A stretch of 64,000 nt of DNA, taken from Actinoplanes ianthinogenes (lineage in GTDB: Bacteria > Actinomycetota > Actinomycetes > Mycobacteriales > Micromonosporaceae). Below are positions 47,762 to 57,195 of this stretch, piece after piece. The stretch covers positions 2,993,501 through 3,057,500 of the forward strand of contig NZ_AP023356.1 in the NCBI RefSeq assembly GCF_018324205.1, written 5' to 3'. The translations under genes were made by a program, and so were the position numbers. How positions within the stretch are numbered: the stretch's first letter is position 1; every line of letters starts with the position of its first letter. Under the pieces are notes generated by a model that saw only the letters and a list, made by a program, of their open reading frames with translations, was not told the DNA's origin and did not search any database.

Positions 47762-48264
47762 CGGGCCGCCTCCCAGCCGTCGATCCGGGTGACCGCCCCG
47801 CCCAGCAGGCCGGCCAACTGTTTCGCACCCCGAGAGGTGGCGCTCTTCACCGCGCCGACGGAGATGCCCAGCGTCGCGGCGACCTCGCGCTCGGACAGGT
47901 CGAACGCGTACCGCAAGACTACGCATGCCCGGCGGCGATGCGGGAGTTTGCGCAGGGCGCCGCGGACGTCGAGGACCGCGGGCACGTCACTGCCGCTCGG
48001 CGCGCGGCCCGTGACACCGAAAGTGAGCAGGCGCTCCCGGCCCCGGCGGCGCACCCACTGCCGGGCCAGGTTCATCAGGATGCCGTGACCGTAAGCGGCC
48101 GGATCGTCCGCCGCCTGCACCCGCTCCCAGTGCCGCCACACCTCGGTGAGCGCGTCCGCGGCCAGGTCGTCGGCGACCGCCGACTCCCCGGTCATCAGGT
48201 AGGCCAGCCGTGACAGCGACGCATGATGCCGCTCGAAGTACGCGCGGAACGCGTCGTCGCGCAT
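47758..48264 (-). CDS. SigE-family ECF sigma factor
   Basis: This 168-residue sigma factor has region 2 (FRAYFERHHASLSRLAYLMTGESAVADDLAADALTEVWRHW, split) and region 4 (LPHRRRACVVLRYAFDLSEREVAATLGISVGAVKSATSRGAKQL, split), the pattern of the actinobacterial SigE-like group. ATG at 48264 has GAAGGG six bases upstream; GTG at 48270 is less likely. GTTCA-N5-TGAAC lies in the leader (about 48289-48303), an unassigned inverted repeat. It is coupled to its membrane partner. Confidence 0.92.
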   Translation of the reverse strand: MRDDAFRAYFERHHASLSRLAYLMTGESAVADDLAADALTEVWRHWERVQAADDPAAYGHGILMNLARQWVRRRGRERLLTFGVTGRAPSGSDVPAVLDVRGALRKLPHRRRACVVLRYAFDLSEREVAATLGISVGAVKSATSRGAKQLAGLLGGAVTRIDGWEAAR

Positions 48265-48537
48265 CGGCACCCTTCCCGACCATCGGCAGGTTCATTTCCT
48301 GAACTTTTTCCGGACCGGCTGACGTTAGAGATCAACTAGTCGCGCGGGCAAGGTCCGGACGGCGGATGAGACGTGAGCCGCACGGCACCCGCGGAGGGCC
48401 CGTGCGGACAACGCTTTCCCGCCGGTCCGGACATTGCTTCGTCACATTGCCGAAACGAGTTGGCGCTGTCAATGCAGCGCTGCAACGACATCCCGCCGCC
48501 ACCGGACGCGGCGCGGGACCGGCCCGCGGCGCAGGGG

Positions 48538-50898
48538 TCAGGCCTTGATGTATTCGGCCAGGTGTTTGCCGGTGAGGGTGGTGGGGGTGGCCACCAGGTC
48601 GGCGGGGGTGCCCTGGAAGACGACGCGGCCGCCGTCGTGCCCGGCGCCCGGGCCCAGGTCGATGATCCAGTCGGCGTGGGCCATCACGGCCTGGTGGTGC
48701 TCGATGACGATGACCGAGCGGCCGGCGTCGACCAGGCGGTCGAGCAGGCCCAGCAACTGTTCCACGTCGGCCAGGTGCAGGCCGGTGGTGGGCTCGTCGA
48801 GGATGAAGACGCCGCCCTTCTCCCCCATGTGCACGGCGAGCTTGACCCGCTGGCGCTCACCGCCGGAGAGCGTGGTGAGCGGCTGGCCCAGCGTGAGGTA
48901 ACCCAGGCCGACGTCGGCGAGCCGCTCCAGGATCTTGTGGGCGGCCGGGTTCCGGGCGTCGCCGGCCGCGAAGAACTCGACCGCCTCGGCGACCGGCATG
49001 GCCAGCACCTCGCTGATGTCCCGGCCACCGACCTTGTAGTCGAGGACCGACGCCTCGAAGCGGCGCCCCTCGCACACCTCGCAGGTGGTCGCGACCCCGG
49101 CCATCATCCCCAGGTCGGTGTAGATGACGCCGTTGCCGTTGCAGTTCGGGCAGGCGCCCTCCGAGTTCGCGCTGAACAGGGCCGGTTTCACCCCGTTGAC
49201 CTTGGCGAACTGCTTGCGGATCGGCTCCAGCAGGCCGGTGTAGGTGGCCGGGTTGCTGCGCCGGGACCCCTTGATCGCGCCCTGGTCGACGGCCACCACG
49301 CCGTCCCGGCCGGCCACCGAGCCGTGGATGAGCGAGCTCTTGCCGGAGCCGGCGACGCCGGTGACCACGACCAGCACGCCGAGCGGGACGTCCACGTCCA
49401 CGTTCCGCAGGTTGTGCCGGTCGGCGCCGCGGACCTCGAGGAAGCCGGACGGCTTGCGGAACTCGGGTTTCAGCGACGCCCGGTCGTCCAGGTGCCGCCC
49501 GGTCAGCGTGCCGCTGGCCCGCAGACCCTCCAGGGTGCCCTGGAAGACCACCTCGCCACCGGCCGCGCCGGCCCGCGGGCCGAGATCCACGACGTGGTCG
49601 GCGATCGCGATCGCCTCCGGCTTGTGCTCCACCACCAGGACCGTGTTGCCCTTGTCCCGCAGTTGCAGGAGCAGCTCGTTCATCCGCTGGATGTCGTGCG
49701 GGTGCAGGCCGATGGTGGGCTCGTCGAAGACGTAGGTGACGTCGGTCAGCGACGACCCGAGGTGCCGGATCATCTTGGTGCGCTGCGCCTCACCGCCGGA
49801 CAGCGTGCCGGCCGGACGGTCCAGGGACAGGTAGCCGAGGCCGATCTCGATGAACGAGTCCAGGGTGTGCTGCAGTTTCGCCAGCAGCGGGGCGACCGAC
49901 GGCTCGTCCAGTCCCCGCACCCAGGCGGCCAGGTCGCTGATCTGCATCCGGCAGGCGTCGGCGATGCTGACGCCCCTGATCTTCGAGGAGCGGGCGCCCT
50001 CGCTGAGCCGGGTGCCGTCGCACTCGGGGCAGGTGGTGAAGGTGATCGCGCGGTCCACGAAAGCCCGGATGTGCGGCTGCATCGCCTCCCGGTCCTTGGA
50101 CAGGAAGGACTTCTGGATGGACGGGATGATGCCACTGTAGGTCAGGTTGATCCCGTCGACCTTGATCTTCGTGGGCTCCTTGTAGAGCAGGTCGTTCAGT
50201 TCCTTCTTGGTGTACGCCTTGATCGGCTTGTCCGGGTCGAAGTAACCGCAGCCGCGGAAGATCCGGCCGAACCAGCCCTCCATGCTGTAACCCGGGATGG
50301 TGAGCGCGCCCTCGTTGAGCGACTTCTCGTCGTCGTACAGGGCGGTGAGGTCGAAATCGGTCACCGCGCCGCGGCCCTCGCACCGGGGGCACATCCCGCC
50401 GGTGATGCTGAAGCTGCGCCGCTCCTTGGTGACGACACCGGCCTTCTCCACCTTCACGGCGCCGGCGCCGGAGATCGAGGCGACGTTGAACGAGTACGCC
50501 TGCGGGGAGCCGATGTGCGGATCGCCGAGCCGGCTGAACAGGATCCGCAGCATCGCGTTGGCGTCGGTGGCGGTGCCGACCGTGGACCGCGGGTCGGCGC
50601 CCATCCGCTCCTGGTCGACCAGGATCGCCGTGGTCAGGCCCTCCAGGACGTCCACCTCGGGGCGGGCCAGGGCCGGCATGAAGCCCTGCACGAACGCGCT
50701 GTACGTCTCGTTGATCATCCGTTGCGACTCGGCCGCGATGGTGCCGAAGACGAGCGAGCTCTTGCCCGAGCCGGAGACGCCGGTGAAGACGGTCAGCCGG
50801 CGCTTGGGGATCTCGACGCTGACATCCTTGAGATTGTTGACGCGTGCGCCGTGCACGCGGATGAGGTCGTGGCTGTCGGCTGCATGCGTCTTCTCCAT
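48538..50898 (-). CDS. Short UvrA-like ABC ATPase (UvrA2/DrrC type)
   Basis: The 786-residue protein has two ABC modules in tandem: Walker A GVSGSGKSS near residue 42 and GVAGSGKSS near residue 515, with signatures SGGEAQR and SGGERQRVK. Zinc-finger cysteine pairs (CPRCEG, CPECDG, CPNCNG, CEVCEG) are intact. It is about 150-200 residues shorter than repair UvrA and lacks most of the UvrB-binding region, as in class II UvrA/DrrC proteins linked to DNA-binding drug resistance. DNA binding is likely; NER function is doubtful. It is monocistronic. Confidence 0.93.
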   Translation of the reverse strand: MEKTHAADSHDLIRVHGARVNNLKDVSVEIPKRRLTVFTGVSGSGKSSLVFGTIAAESQRMINETYSAFVQGFMPALARPEVDVLEGLTTAILVDQERMGADPRSTVGTATDANAMLRILFSRLGDPHIGSPQAYSFNVASISGAGAVKVEKAGVVTKERRSFSITGGMCPRCEGRGAVTDFDLTALYDDEKSLNEGALTIPGYSMEGWFGRIFRGCGYFDPDKPIKAYTKKELNDLLYKEPTKIKVDGINLTYSGIIPSIQKSFLSKDREAMQPHIRAFVDRAITFTTCPECDGTRLSEGARSSKIRGVSIADACRMQISDLAAWVRGLDEPSVAPLLAKLQHTLDSFIEIGLGYLSLDRPAGTLSGGEAQRTKMIRHLGSSLTDVTYVFDEPTIGLHPHDIQRMNELLLQLRDKGNTVLVVEHKPEAIAIADHVVDLGPRAGAAGGEVVFQGTLEGLRASGTLTGRHLDDRASLKPEFRKPSGFLEVRGADRHNLRNVDVDVPLGVLVVVTGVAGSGKSSLIHGSVAGRDGVVAVDQGAIKGSRRSNPATYTGLLEPIRKQFAKVNGVKPALFSANSEGACPNCNGNGVIYTDLGMMAGVATTCEVCEGRRFEASVLDYKVGGRDISEVLAMPVAEAVEFFAAGDARNPAAHKILERLADVGLGYLTLGQPLTTLSGGERQRVKLAVHMGEKGGVFILDEPTTGLHLADVEQLLGLLDRLVDAGRSVIVIEHHQAVMAHADWIIDLGPGAGHDGGRVVFQGTPADLVATPTTLTGKHLAEYIKA

Positions 50899-50966
50899 GG
50901 CGGCAAGGCTAACGGCGGCCCCCAGGCGGTGCTTCTCCTTTCCTGATCAGTTCTCCGGAGCGGGCC

Positions 50967-52496
50967 TCAGTCCTCGGTGACGTCACTCAGCGGACTGGAG
51001 TTGCTGATGTCCGGCGGCGCGTTCCACTTCTGCAACTCGTTGCTGCTGCACACGGCCACCTTGACCTTGCTGGTGCCGTCCGCGTGGAGGTCGACGTTCT
51101 TCACACCGGTGGCGAGGTCGGTCGGCTGCAGGCACAGACCCTTGCTGTCCTCGATCCGGTAGCTCGTGGTGTAGCTGCCGGTGTTGTGCTTGACGTTCCA
51201 GATGAGCTCGGTGGGGATGCCGGTGAGGCTCGTCGTGGTGGTCTGCGGGCACCCGGTCGTCGTCACCGTCACCCAGCTGCTGGACGTCGCCACCAGCGGC
51301 GACTTGAGGCAGTACCGCTTGCCGCCGGTGCTGATGTAGATGACGCCCTTCTTCTCGAACTCCTTCGCGGAGTCGTTCGGCATCGGGTGGTACCAGGTCT
51401 GGTTCCAGTCGACGACGCCGTTCGGGTCCTGCTTGCAGAACCAGGCGATCATGTACGTCGCGGTGACCGACCGGCCGGTGACGTCCAGGCAGCGGCTGAA
51501 CTGGGAGTAGTTGACCAGCTGGTTGGTGTCCTCACCGGCCATGCCGGCGCCCACCCCGGCGTCGAACCGCCAGACGTTCAGCGACGCGTTGCTGCCGCAC
51601 GAGTTCAGGATCAGCGGCGTGTCCACCTTGCTGGCGGTGGTGAGGTTGATGCAGTAGTTCTCGACGCCACCCGTCGGGCTGGTCGACTTGAGCGCGCTGC
51701 TGTTGTCCAGGCTCCACTGGTAGTCGGGAACGATGGTGCCGCCGGAGGCCGGACAGGCCTGGAGCACGATGGCCTTGCCGTTGGCGTGCGCCGTGGTGCC
51801 GTACACGCACATGCCGTTCGGATAGGTGTCCGTCTCCGAGTTCACCAGCTTGATGTACAGCTCTTCGGTGTATCGGAACTGCTGGGTGCTGCTGCCGTCG
51901 CAGAGCCGCGCCTTGACCGGCGCGCCCGCCACCGGGGTCTTCGACACCGCGTCCATGCAGAGGTTGCCGACCGACGAGGTGTCGACCCGGATCGAGCCGC
52001 CGGTGGCCTTGCGGGTGTCGTTGTCGAGCGCGAAGGTGTACGTCCCTTCCAGGCTGCGGGAGGTGTACTGCGGGGCGCTGCCGGCCGGGGCGGTGTTGAG
52101 CGAACCCAGGCCCTCCGACGTCAGCTTCGCGGTCTTCGGCGCCGTCTTGAGCGGGCAGGTCAGCACGTTGCCGGACTTGTCGTAGTAGGTGACGTGGACG
52201 ATGTACTCCATCTTCTCCTGGCCCACGCCGACGTCACCCGAGACGGTGCACGGCGGCAGGTCCTCGAGCAGACCGGTGGCGCCGTACGCGGCCGCGGCGA
52301 TCCGGGCCATCACCACGTCCAGCCCGATCCGGGCCCCGGCGAGCGCGGTGCTGCGGTCGGCCATCGCGCGTGCGGTGGTGAACTGCCGGAGGATCATCGG
52401 CATGACCGCGATCGAGAGGACCAGTCCGGTGCTCACCACCATCATCGCGATGGGCAGCGAGCCACTGTCGTCGCCGGAGCGGCGGTGCCACCTCAT
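50967..52496 (-). CDS. PilX-like minor pilin with ricin-B lectin repeats
   Basis: The 509-residue protein opens with a PilX-type N-terminus (SGDDSGSLPIAMMVVSTGLVLSIAV) with one membrane helix; no canonical G^F prepilin peptidase site is seen. From about residue 155 six ricin-B-type units follow, each with Cys-hydrophobic-Asp/Leu starts and Q-x-F/W ends (LCMDAVSKT...QQFRY; GMCVYGTTA...YQWSL; YCINLTTAS...NVWRF; RCLDVTGRS...TWYH; YCLKSPLVA...WNVKH; LCLQPTDLA...QKWNAP), making two trefoils. A carbohydrate-binding pilus or pseudopilus tip is the best guess. It starts two bases after the PilW-like gene. Confidence 0.83.
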   Translation of the reverse strand: MRWHRRSGDDSGSLPIAMMVVSTGLVLSIAVMPMILRQFTTARAMADRSTALAGARIGLDVVMARIAAAAYGATGLLEDLPPCTVSGDVGVGQEKMEYIVHVTYYDKSGNVLTCPLKTAPKTAKLTSEGLGSLNTAPAGSAPQYTSRSLEGTYTFALDNDTRKATGGSIRVDTSSVGNLCMDAVSKTPVAGAPVKARLCDGSSTQQFRYTEELYIKLVNSETDTYPNGMCVYGTTAHANGKAIVLQACPASGGTIVPDYQWSLDNSSALKSTSPTGGVENYCINLTTASKVDTPLILNSCGSNASLNVWRFDAGVGAGMAGEDTNQLVNYSQFSRCLDVTGRSVTATYMIAWFCKQDPNGVVDWNQTWYHPMPNDSAKEFEKKGVIYISTGGKRYCLKSPLVATSSSWVTVTTTGCPQTTTTSLTGIPTELIWNVKHNTGSYTTSYRIEDSKGLCLQPTDLATGVKNVDLHADGTSKVKVAVCSSNELQKWNAPPDISNSSPLSDVTED

Positions 52497-52498
52497 GA

Positions 52499-53209
52499 CT
52501 ACGGCCTCCCTACGTTGCTGCACTGCTGGAGTGTCGGATCGATCAGGTCGGGGTTGTCGCCGTAGCCGTCGAGGTCGGTCTCCTCGCCGATGTTCTGCGT
52601 GGTGAAGCCGTTGTCGAACCGCTGCGTGACGCTGCCGACGACGACGTTGAAGTGCACCCGGGTCATCAGGTAGTTGAGGGTGAACTGGGTGCCCACCCCG
52701 GTGGTCCCGGCGCTCGCGGTCTTCCACGGCGAGTCACCCGGTTTGTAGACCTCGAACGGCTTGGCGCCGTTGTCCAGCGACACGTCGGTGGCGAGGGTGG
52801 CCGGCGTCCCCGGCGTGCCACCCAGGTCCCAGTTCCGGATGGTGAGGATCTTCTTGGCGGTGTCGAACAGCAGCTGCCGGCACCGGACCGGCGGATCGGT
52901 GAGGTCCGTCGCCGTCTTCACCCTGGGCGGGATCGCGAACTCCAGGTAGTACCGGGACGGCACCCCCGTCGGGCTGCCGGGCGCGGACACGTACGTCGCG
53001 TAGCGCAACTCCCGGTCCAGCCGGTTGAAGCTGATGTCCAGCTGGTCACCGCTGACCGAGTTCTGCTCGATCTGCTTGGTGCCGGAGTAGATCTGGATGA
53101 TCGCGGTCACCGCCATCAGCGTCACGACCGACAGAATCCCCGTCGTGACCAGCATCTCCATCAGCGAGTAGCCCTGGTCGTCCCGGAGCCGGCCGGCGAG
53201 GCGGCTCAC
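52499..53209 (-). CDS. PilW-like prepilin
   Basis: The 236-residue protein has a type IV prepilin leader ending QG with cleavage before YSLMEMLVTTGILSVVTLM (Glu at mature position 5) and a hydrophobic helix. A pseudopilin-like outer domain of about 190 residues follows. GTG at 53209 overlaps the upstream stop (GTGA). It belongs to the three-gene minor-pilin operon; assembly ATPases and the prepilin peptidase are not in the window. Confidence 0.88.
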   Translation of the reverse strand: MSRLAGRLRDDQGYSLMEMLVTTGILSVVTLMAVTAIIQIYSGTKQIEQNSVSGDQLDISFNRLDRELRYATYVSAPGSPTGVPSRYYLEFAIPPRVKTATDLTDPPVRCRQLLFDTAKKILTIRNWDLGGTPGTPATLATDVSLDNGAKPFEVYKPGDSPWKTASAGTTGVGTQFTLNYLMTRVHFNVVVGSVTQRFDNGFTTQNIGEETDLDGYGDNPDLIDPTLQQCSNVGRP

Positions 53210-54966
53210 AGGACGGTCCAGACGAAGGTGTACTTGGCGGTCTGCGTGTCTTTGCCGCTGGTCGTCGCCGTCAGCGTGACGGTGTAGACGCCCGGCAGAG
53301 TCGGCTTACCGGTGATCTTGTCGCCCTTCCCGCTGAGGGTGACGCCGAGCGGCAGCCCGGTGACATCCACGTTCTTGATCTTGACGCCGATGTCGTCGGC
53401 GTTGGTGTCGACAGACAGGTTCACCGACTGCCTGGCCGTGGACGTCACCACGGCGGCCGGCGCGGTGAATTGCAGCGTGCTCGTGGGCGAACCCACCTGC
53501 ATCACGAAGTTGACGGTCACCGACGCACCGGTCCCGTCCTTCACCGTGACCGTCGGCAGGAACCGGCCACCGATGAGCACCGGTCCCCCGGAGATCACGC
53601 CGCTGGTCGCGTTGATGCTCAGCTCGGTCGGCAGACCGGTCGCGGTGAACGTGTAGTTGCCGTCGCCGCCCGCGGCGGTGGTGGCCAGGTTGACCGTCGA
53701 CAGCAGGTCGACCTGCTGATCGGCGACCGGCTGCAGGGTCAGCGGCTGGAGCACGGTGTGCGTGAACTTGAGGGTGAAGGGCTGGTCGATGGTGGTGGTG
53801 CTCGCGGTGACGGTGATGATGGCGGAATAGCTCGTGCTGGCCGTGCCGGTGATCGCCCCGGTGGTGTCGTCGAACGCCAGTCCGGCCGGCAGGGGAGTGT
53901 CCAGCGAGTACGTGTAGGACACCGCACTGTTGGTCTTGTCGACGACGATCGCCGGCAGGGCGACCGGGTCACCGACGTAGCTCACCGGCGCGGGCACCGC
54001 GAGACTCGGCTGGTCGATCACCTGCCACTTGGTGCCGAGCGTCTGGTCGGTGTCCGAGCGGGGGGACAGCGTGCCCACCGGCGGCGCGCTCTCCACCACC
54101 TTGATGTAGGTGCCGGTGGTGGCGTACGTCCAGACGCCGGCCTTGGTCGGCGTACCCCATACCTCACCGGTCGACGGTTTGATGGCGAGACCGTCGGGCA
54201 GTTTGACGGCGCTCCAGGTGTTGGGCAGGTTGCCGCCGGTGGCCTTCATGAAGACGGAGACGTCGCCGACCCCGCGGAAGAAGAGCCGCATGTCCGGCGG
54301 CCGGATCTTCGGGATGGCCCGCGTCGAGCTGTACTTCGCGTCGTCCTTCTTGCTGGAGATGAGGGTCGAGGCGAGGTAGGCGCACTGGCCGCCGGTCGCC
54401 GTGCAGCTCTTGTGCTGCCAGGTCTCCAGCACCACCACCCGGAAGTACTGGAGGATCGAGGTGGAGTCGGTCGGTCGCTTCGGGTCGGTCGCGGCGAGCG
54501 GCTTGACGCAGTCGTCGTCGCGGGTCACGTAGACCTCGCAGGTGCCGACGACGATGCTCTGCTGGAAGCTGATCCCACCGAGGGTCAGCGTCGTCGGCAC
54601 GGTCGGGAGCGCCGCGTTCTGCCCCTCGGTGCTCCCGGAGATGCCGATCTGCGCCATGCTCGTCAGGTACGGCTTGAGCTTGTCCTGGAACGGCCCGGAC
54701 TGCAGCGCCGCCCACTGCTGGTCGACGCTCGCCTGGCCACGGCCGTCGAGCAGGGCCGACCCCTCGAGGGCACGGACCTGCTCCAGCGCGTTGCTCGCCA
54801 GCCGCACCGCGTAGCGTTGATCACGCTGCTGAGCGGCGGTGAGCGCACCGTTGACGAAGAACATGCCCAGCCCGGCCATGGCGACGCTGATCACGGCGAG
54901 CGACACCAGCACCTCGAGCAGCGTGAAGCCCTCGTCCATGCGACGGTCGGACGGTTGGCCGCGCAT
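53206..54966 (-). CDS. PilV-like prepilin fused to putative immunoglobulin-like (He_PIG) domains
   Basis: The 586-residue protein carries the prepilin site EG^FTLLEVLVSLAVISVAMAG with Glu at mature position 5. After a pseudopilin-like domain (to about residue 210) come repeated beta-sandwich domains marked by LPDGLAIKPSTGEVWGTP, LPAGLAFDDTTGAITGTA, LPTELSINATSGVISGGP and LPLGVTLSGKGDKITGKP, the He_PIG hallmark. ATG at 54966 has AGGAG four to five bases upstream; ATG at 55023 lacks an RBS. It is the first gene of the pilin operon; an adhesin-tip role is inferred. Confidence 0.85.
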   Translation of the reverse strand: MRGQPSDRRMDEGFTLLEVLVSLAVISVAMAGLGMFFVNGALTAAQQRDQRYAVRLASNALEQVRALEGSALLDGRGQASVDQQWAALQSGPFQDKLKPYLTSMAQIGISGSTEGQNAALPTVPTTLTLGGISFQQSIVVGTCEVYVTRDDDCVKPLAATDPKRPTDSTSILQYFRVVVLETWQHKSCTATGGQCAYLASTLISSKKDDAKYSSTRAIPKIRPPDMRLFFRGVGDVSVFMKATGGNLPNTWSAVKLPDGLAIKPSTGEVWGTPTKAGVWTYATTGTYIKVVESAPPVGTLSPRSDTDQTLGTKWQVIDQPSLAVPAPVSYVGDPVALPAIVVDKTNSAVSYTYSLDTPLPAGLAFDDTTGAITGTASTSYSAIITVTASTTTIDQPFTLKFTHTVLQPLTLQPVADQQVDLLSTVNLATTAAGGDGNYTFTATGLPTELSINATSGVISGGPVLIGGRFLPTVTVKDGTGASVTVNFVMQVGSPTSTLQFTAPAAVVTSTARQSVNLSVDTNADDIGVKIKNVDVTGLPLGVTLSGKGDKITGKPTLPGVYTVTLTATTSGKDTQTAKYTFVWTVL

Positions 54967-55050
54967 CCCACTCCTCAACTGTTCCTCCGGCGCCCACGCG
55001 GGAGCCTCGCCACCTAGCCCCATCGGCAGGCGGGAGGGAAAGCGGAGGAT

Positions 55051-55908
55051 TTAGTCGATTCGCAGCGCCTCGGACGACCCCGTCCAGTGGAAGCGGAGCA
55101 GCCGGTGCAGTTGCGGGGAGCAGCCGACGATCTGCAACCGGTGCGTCCCTGCCGCCGCCGGGGCCAGCAGGATCCGGGCCGCCGCCGAGTCGGCGAACCG
55201 CAACCGGCTCAGGTCCAGCGTGAGCGGCACCCGGCTCAGCGGATGATCCTCGGTCAGGTGCTCCATCATCGCCCGCAGCGCGTGCCGGTTGGAGAGGTCG
55301 GCCTCCCCCTCCAGGCGCAGGCCGAGCGGTTTGCGGCTGCGGACGCCACGCAGCAGCGGCACCCGCTCCGGATCCGTGTGCCGGGTGATCGTGGCCGGGT
55401 GGGTGCGGGTGAGCCGGCGCAACTCCGGCTCGGTGAACAGGCGCCGGTCATAGAGGCAGATGCCCATCGCATAGCCGTCGGCGAAGACCCGGTTGACCTG
55501 AGCCTCGTACCACGAGAGCTGGTCGACGTCGTCCAGGTGCCGGGCCCAGGACATGTCGCCGATGCCGCGCATGCCGCGGTATCCGGCCGCGCGGGCCTTG
55601 TCCGCCTCACCCATCCAGGCGCTCAGGCTCGCCTCGGCGTCGAACACGCCCGCGGTCAGGTACGCCGACCCCGGCCCGTCCAGCGTCAACTGCCCGCTGT
55701 GCAGGGCGGCCGTGACGTTCACCCCCTGCCCGGCCAGCACCTGCGGCAGGCGTTCGGCGCTCTGCCCGTGGTACAGGATCCGGTGGTGCTGGCGCAGACC
55801 GGCCCGGATGTACGCCGCCAGACTGCGGGCCCGGAGCGGCTCGTCGTCGAAGATGAGGCAGGCATGATCACCTGGGCTCAAGTGGTCGAGCAGGCTGGCC
55901 TCGGCCAT
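55051..55908 (-). CDS. MEDS-domain sensor with STAS domain
   Basis: This 285-residue protein has an N-terminal MEDS domain (DHLSPGDHACLIFDDEPLRARSLAAYIRAGL and RILYHGQSAERLP, both split), a DcmR-type sensory module, and a C-terminal STAS-like domain (LTLDLSRLRFADSAAARILLAPAAA), related to anti-anti-sigma proteins. In the STAS part the usual phospho-Ser position may be Asp-Ser (FADSAA). ATG at 55908 has GAGGGG six bases upstream. The adjacent pilin operon on the same strand starts 84 bases downstream and may be co-transcribed. Partner kinases are not in the window. Confidence 0.85.
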   Translation of the reverse strand: MAEASLLDHLSPGDHACLIFDDEPLRARSLAAYIRAGLRQHHRILYHGQSAERLPQVLAGQGVNVTAALHSGQLTLDGPGSAYLTAGVFDAEASLSAWMGEADKARAAGYRGMRGIGDMSWARHLDDVDQLSWYEAQVNRVFADGYAMGICLYDRRLFTEPELRRLTRTHPATITRHTDPERVPLLRGVRSRKPLGLRLEGEADLSNRHALRAMMEHLTEDHPLSRVPLTLDLSRLRFADSAAARILLAPAAAGTHRLQIVGCSPQLHRLLRFHWTGSSEALRID

Positions 55909-56028
55909 CGTGACCCCTCGCTGCTGGAGACCCCGTGACGAATTGGTTGGGCCCCACCGTAACCACGCCCGCCCGCCCGTACTATCGCTGAATCGGGTAC
56001 CCGGCAGGCCGCTGACGACGGAGGACGC

Positions 56029-57195
56029 ATGACCCTCACCGACCCCCTCGAGCTGCTGGACATCGCCGGGCTGCTGAGCGACGAGGAACGGCAGATCCAG
56101 GAGACGGTGTCCCGGTTCGTCGCCGACCGCGTCCGGCCGTATGTCGCGGAGTGGTTCGAGGCCGGCACCTTCCCCCGCGAACTGGCCCCGGAGCTGGGCA
56201 AACTCGGCGTGCTCGGTATGCACCTGGACGGTTACGGGTGCGCCGGGACGAGCGCGGTGGCATACGGGCTGGCTTGCCTCGAGCTGGAGGCCGGCGACTC
56301 GGGGCTGCGCAGCTTCGTCTCGGTGCAGGGCTCGCTGGCGATGTTCTCCATCTGGAAGTACGGGTCGGAGGAGCAGAAGCAGGAGTGGCTGCCGCGGATG
56401 GCCGCGGGCGAGGCGATCGGCTGTTTCGGCCTCACCGAGCCGGACTTCGGCAGCGACCCGGCCAACATGCGCACCCGCGCGGTCCGCGACGGCGACGACT
56501 GGGTGCTCACCGGCACCAAGATGTGGATCACCAACGGCAGCATCGCGGACATCGCGACGGTGTGGGCGCAGACCGAGGACGGGATCCGCGGCTTCCTGGT
56601 GCCGCGCGGCACCCCCGGGTTCACCAGCCGCACCATCAAGCAGAAGCTGTCGCTGCGGGCGTCGATCACCGGCGAGCTCATCCTCGACGAGGTGCGGCTG
56701 CCCGACTCGGCGCGGCTGCCCGGGGCGCGCAGTCTGGGCGCGCCGCTGAGCTGTCTGAACGAGGCCCGCTTCGGCATCATCTTCGGGGCGGCCGGCGCGG
56801 CGCGGGACAGCCTGCGGACCGCGATCGACTACGCGAACACCCGGGTGCAGTTCGACCGGCCGATCGCGGCGTTCCAGCTCACCCAGGAGAAACTGGCGAA
56901 CATGGCGGTGGACCTCAACATGTCCGCGCTGCTGGCGCTGCACCTGGGCCGGCTCAAGGACGCCGGGTCGATCAAGCCGCACCAGGTGAGCGTGGGCAAG
57001 CTGAACAACGTGCGCAAAGCGCTGGGGATCGCGCGCGAGTGCCGGACGATCCTGGGCGGCAGCGGGATCACGCTGGAGTACTCGCCGCTGCGGCATGCCA
57101 ACAACCTGGAGTCGGTGCTCACCTACGAGGGCACGTCGGAGATCCACACGCTGGTCATCGGGCAGGCGCTGACCGGTCACGCCGCCTACCGCTGA
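56029..57195 (+). CDS. Acyl-CoA dehydrogenase, glutaryl-CoA dehydrogenase-like
   Basis: This 388-residue FAD enzyme has the full ACAD layout: N-terminal helices, ACAD signature (CFGLTEPDFGSDPANMRT and WITNGSIADIATVWA) and a C-terminal four-helix bundle. The probable catalytic base is the Glu of TYEGTSEIH near residue 370, the position used by glutaryl-CoA dehydrogenase. LEYSPLRHANNLESVLTYEGT resembles that enzyme. ATG at 56029 follows GGAGGAC. It is single and its end overlaps the convergent ECF42 fusion by 10 bases. Confidence 0.93.
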   Translation: MTLTDPLELLDIAGLLSDEERQIQETVSRFVADRVRPYVAEWFEAGTFPRELAPELGKLGVLGMHLDGYGCAGTSAVAYGLACLELEAGDSGLRSFVSVQGSLAMFSIWKYGSEEQKQEWLPRMAAGEAIGCFGLTEPDFGSDPANMRTRAVRDGDDWVLTGTKMWITNGSIADIATVWAQTEDGIRGFLVPRGTPGFTSRTIKQKLSLRASITGELILDEVRLPDSARLPGARSLGAPLSCLNEARFGIIFGAAGAARDSLRTAIDYANTRVQFDRPIAAFQLTQEKLANMAVDLNMSALLALHLGRLKDAGSIKPHQVSVGKLNNVRKALGIARECRTILGGSGITLEYSPLRHANNLESVLTYEGTSEIHTLVIGQALTGHAAYR

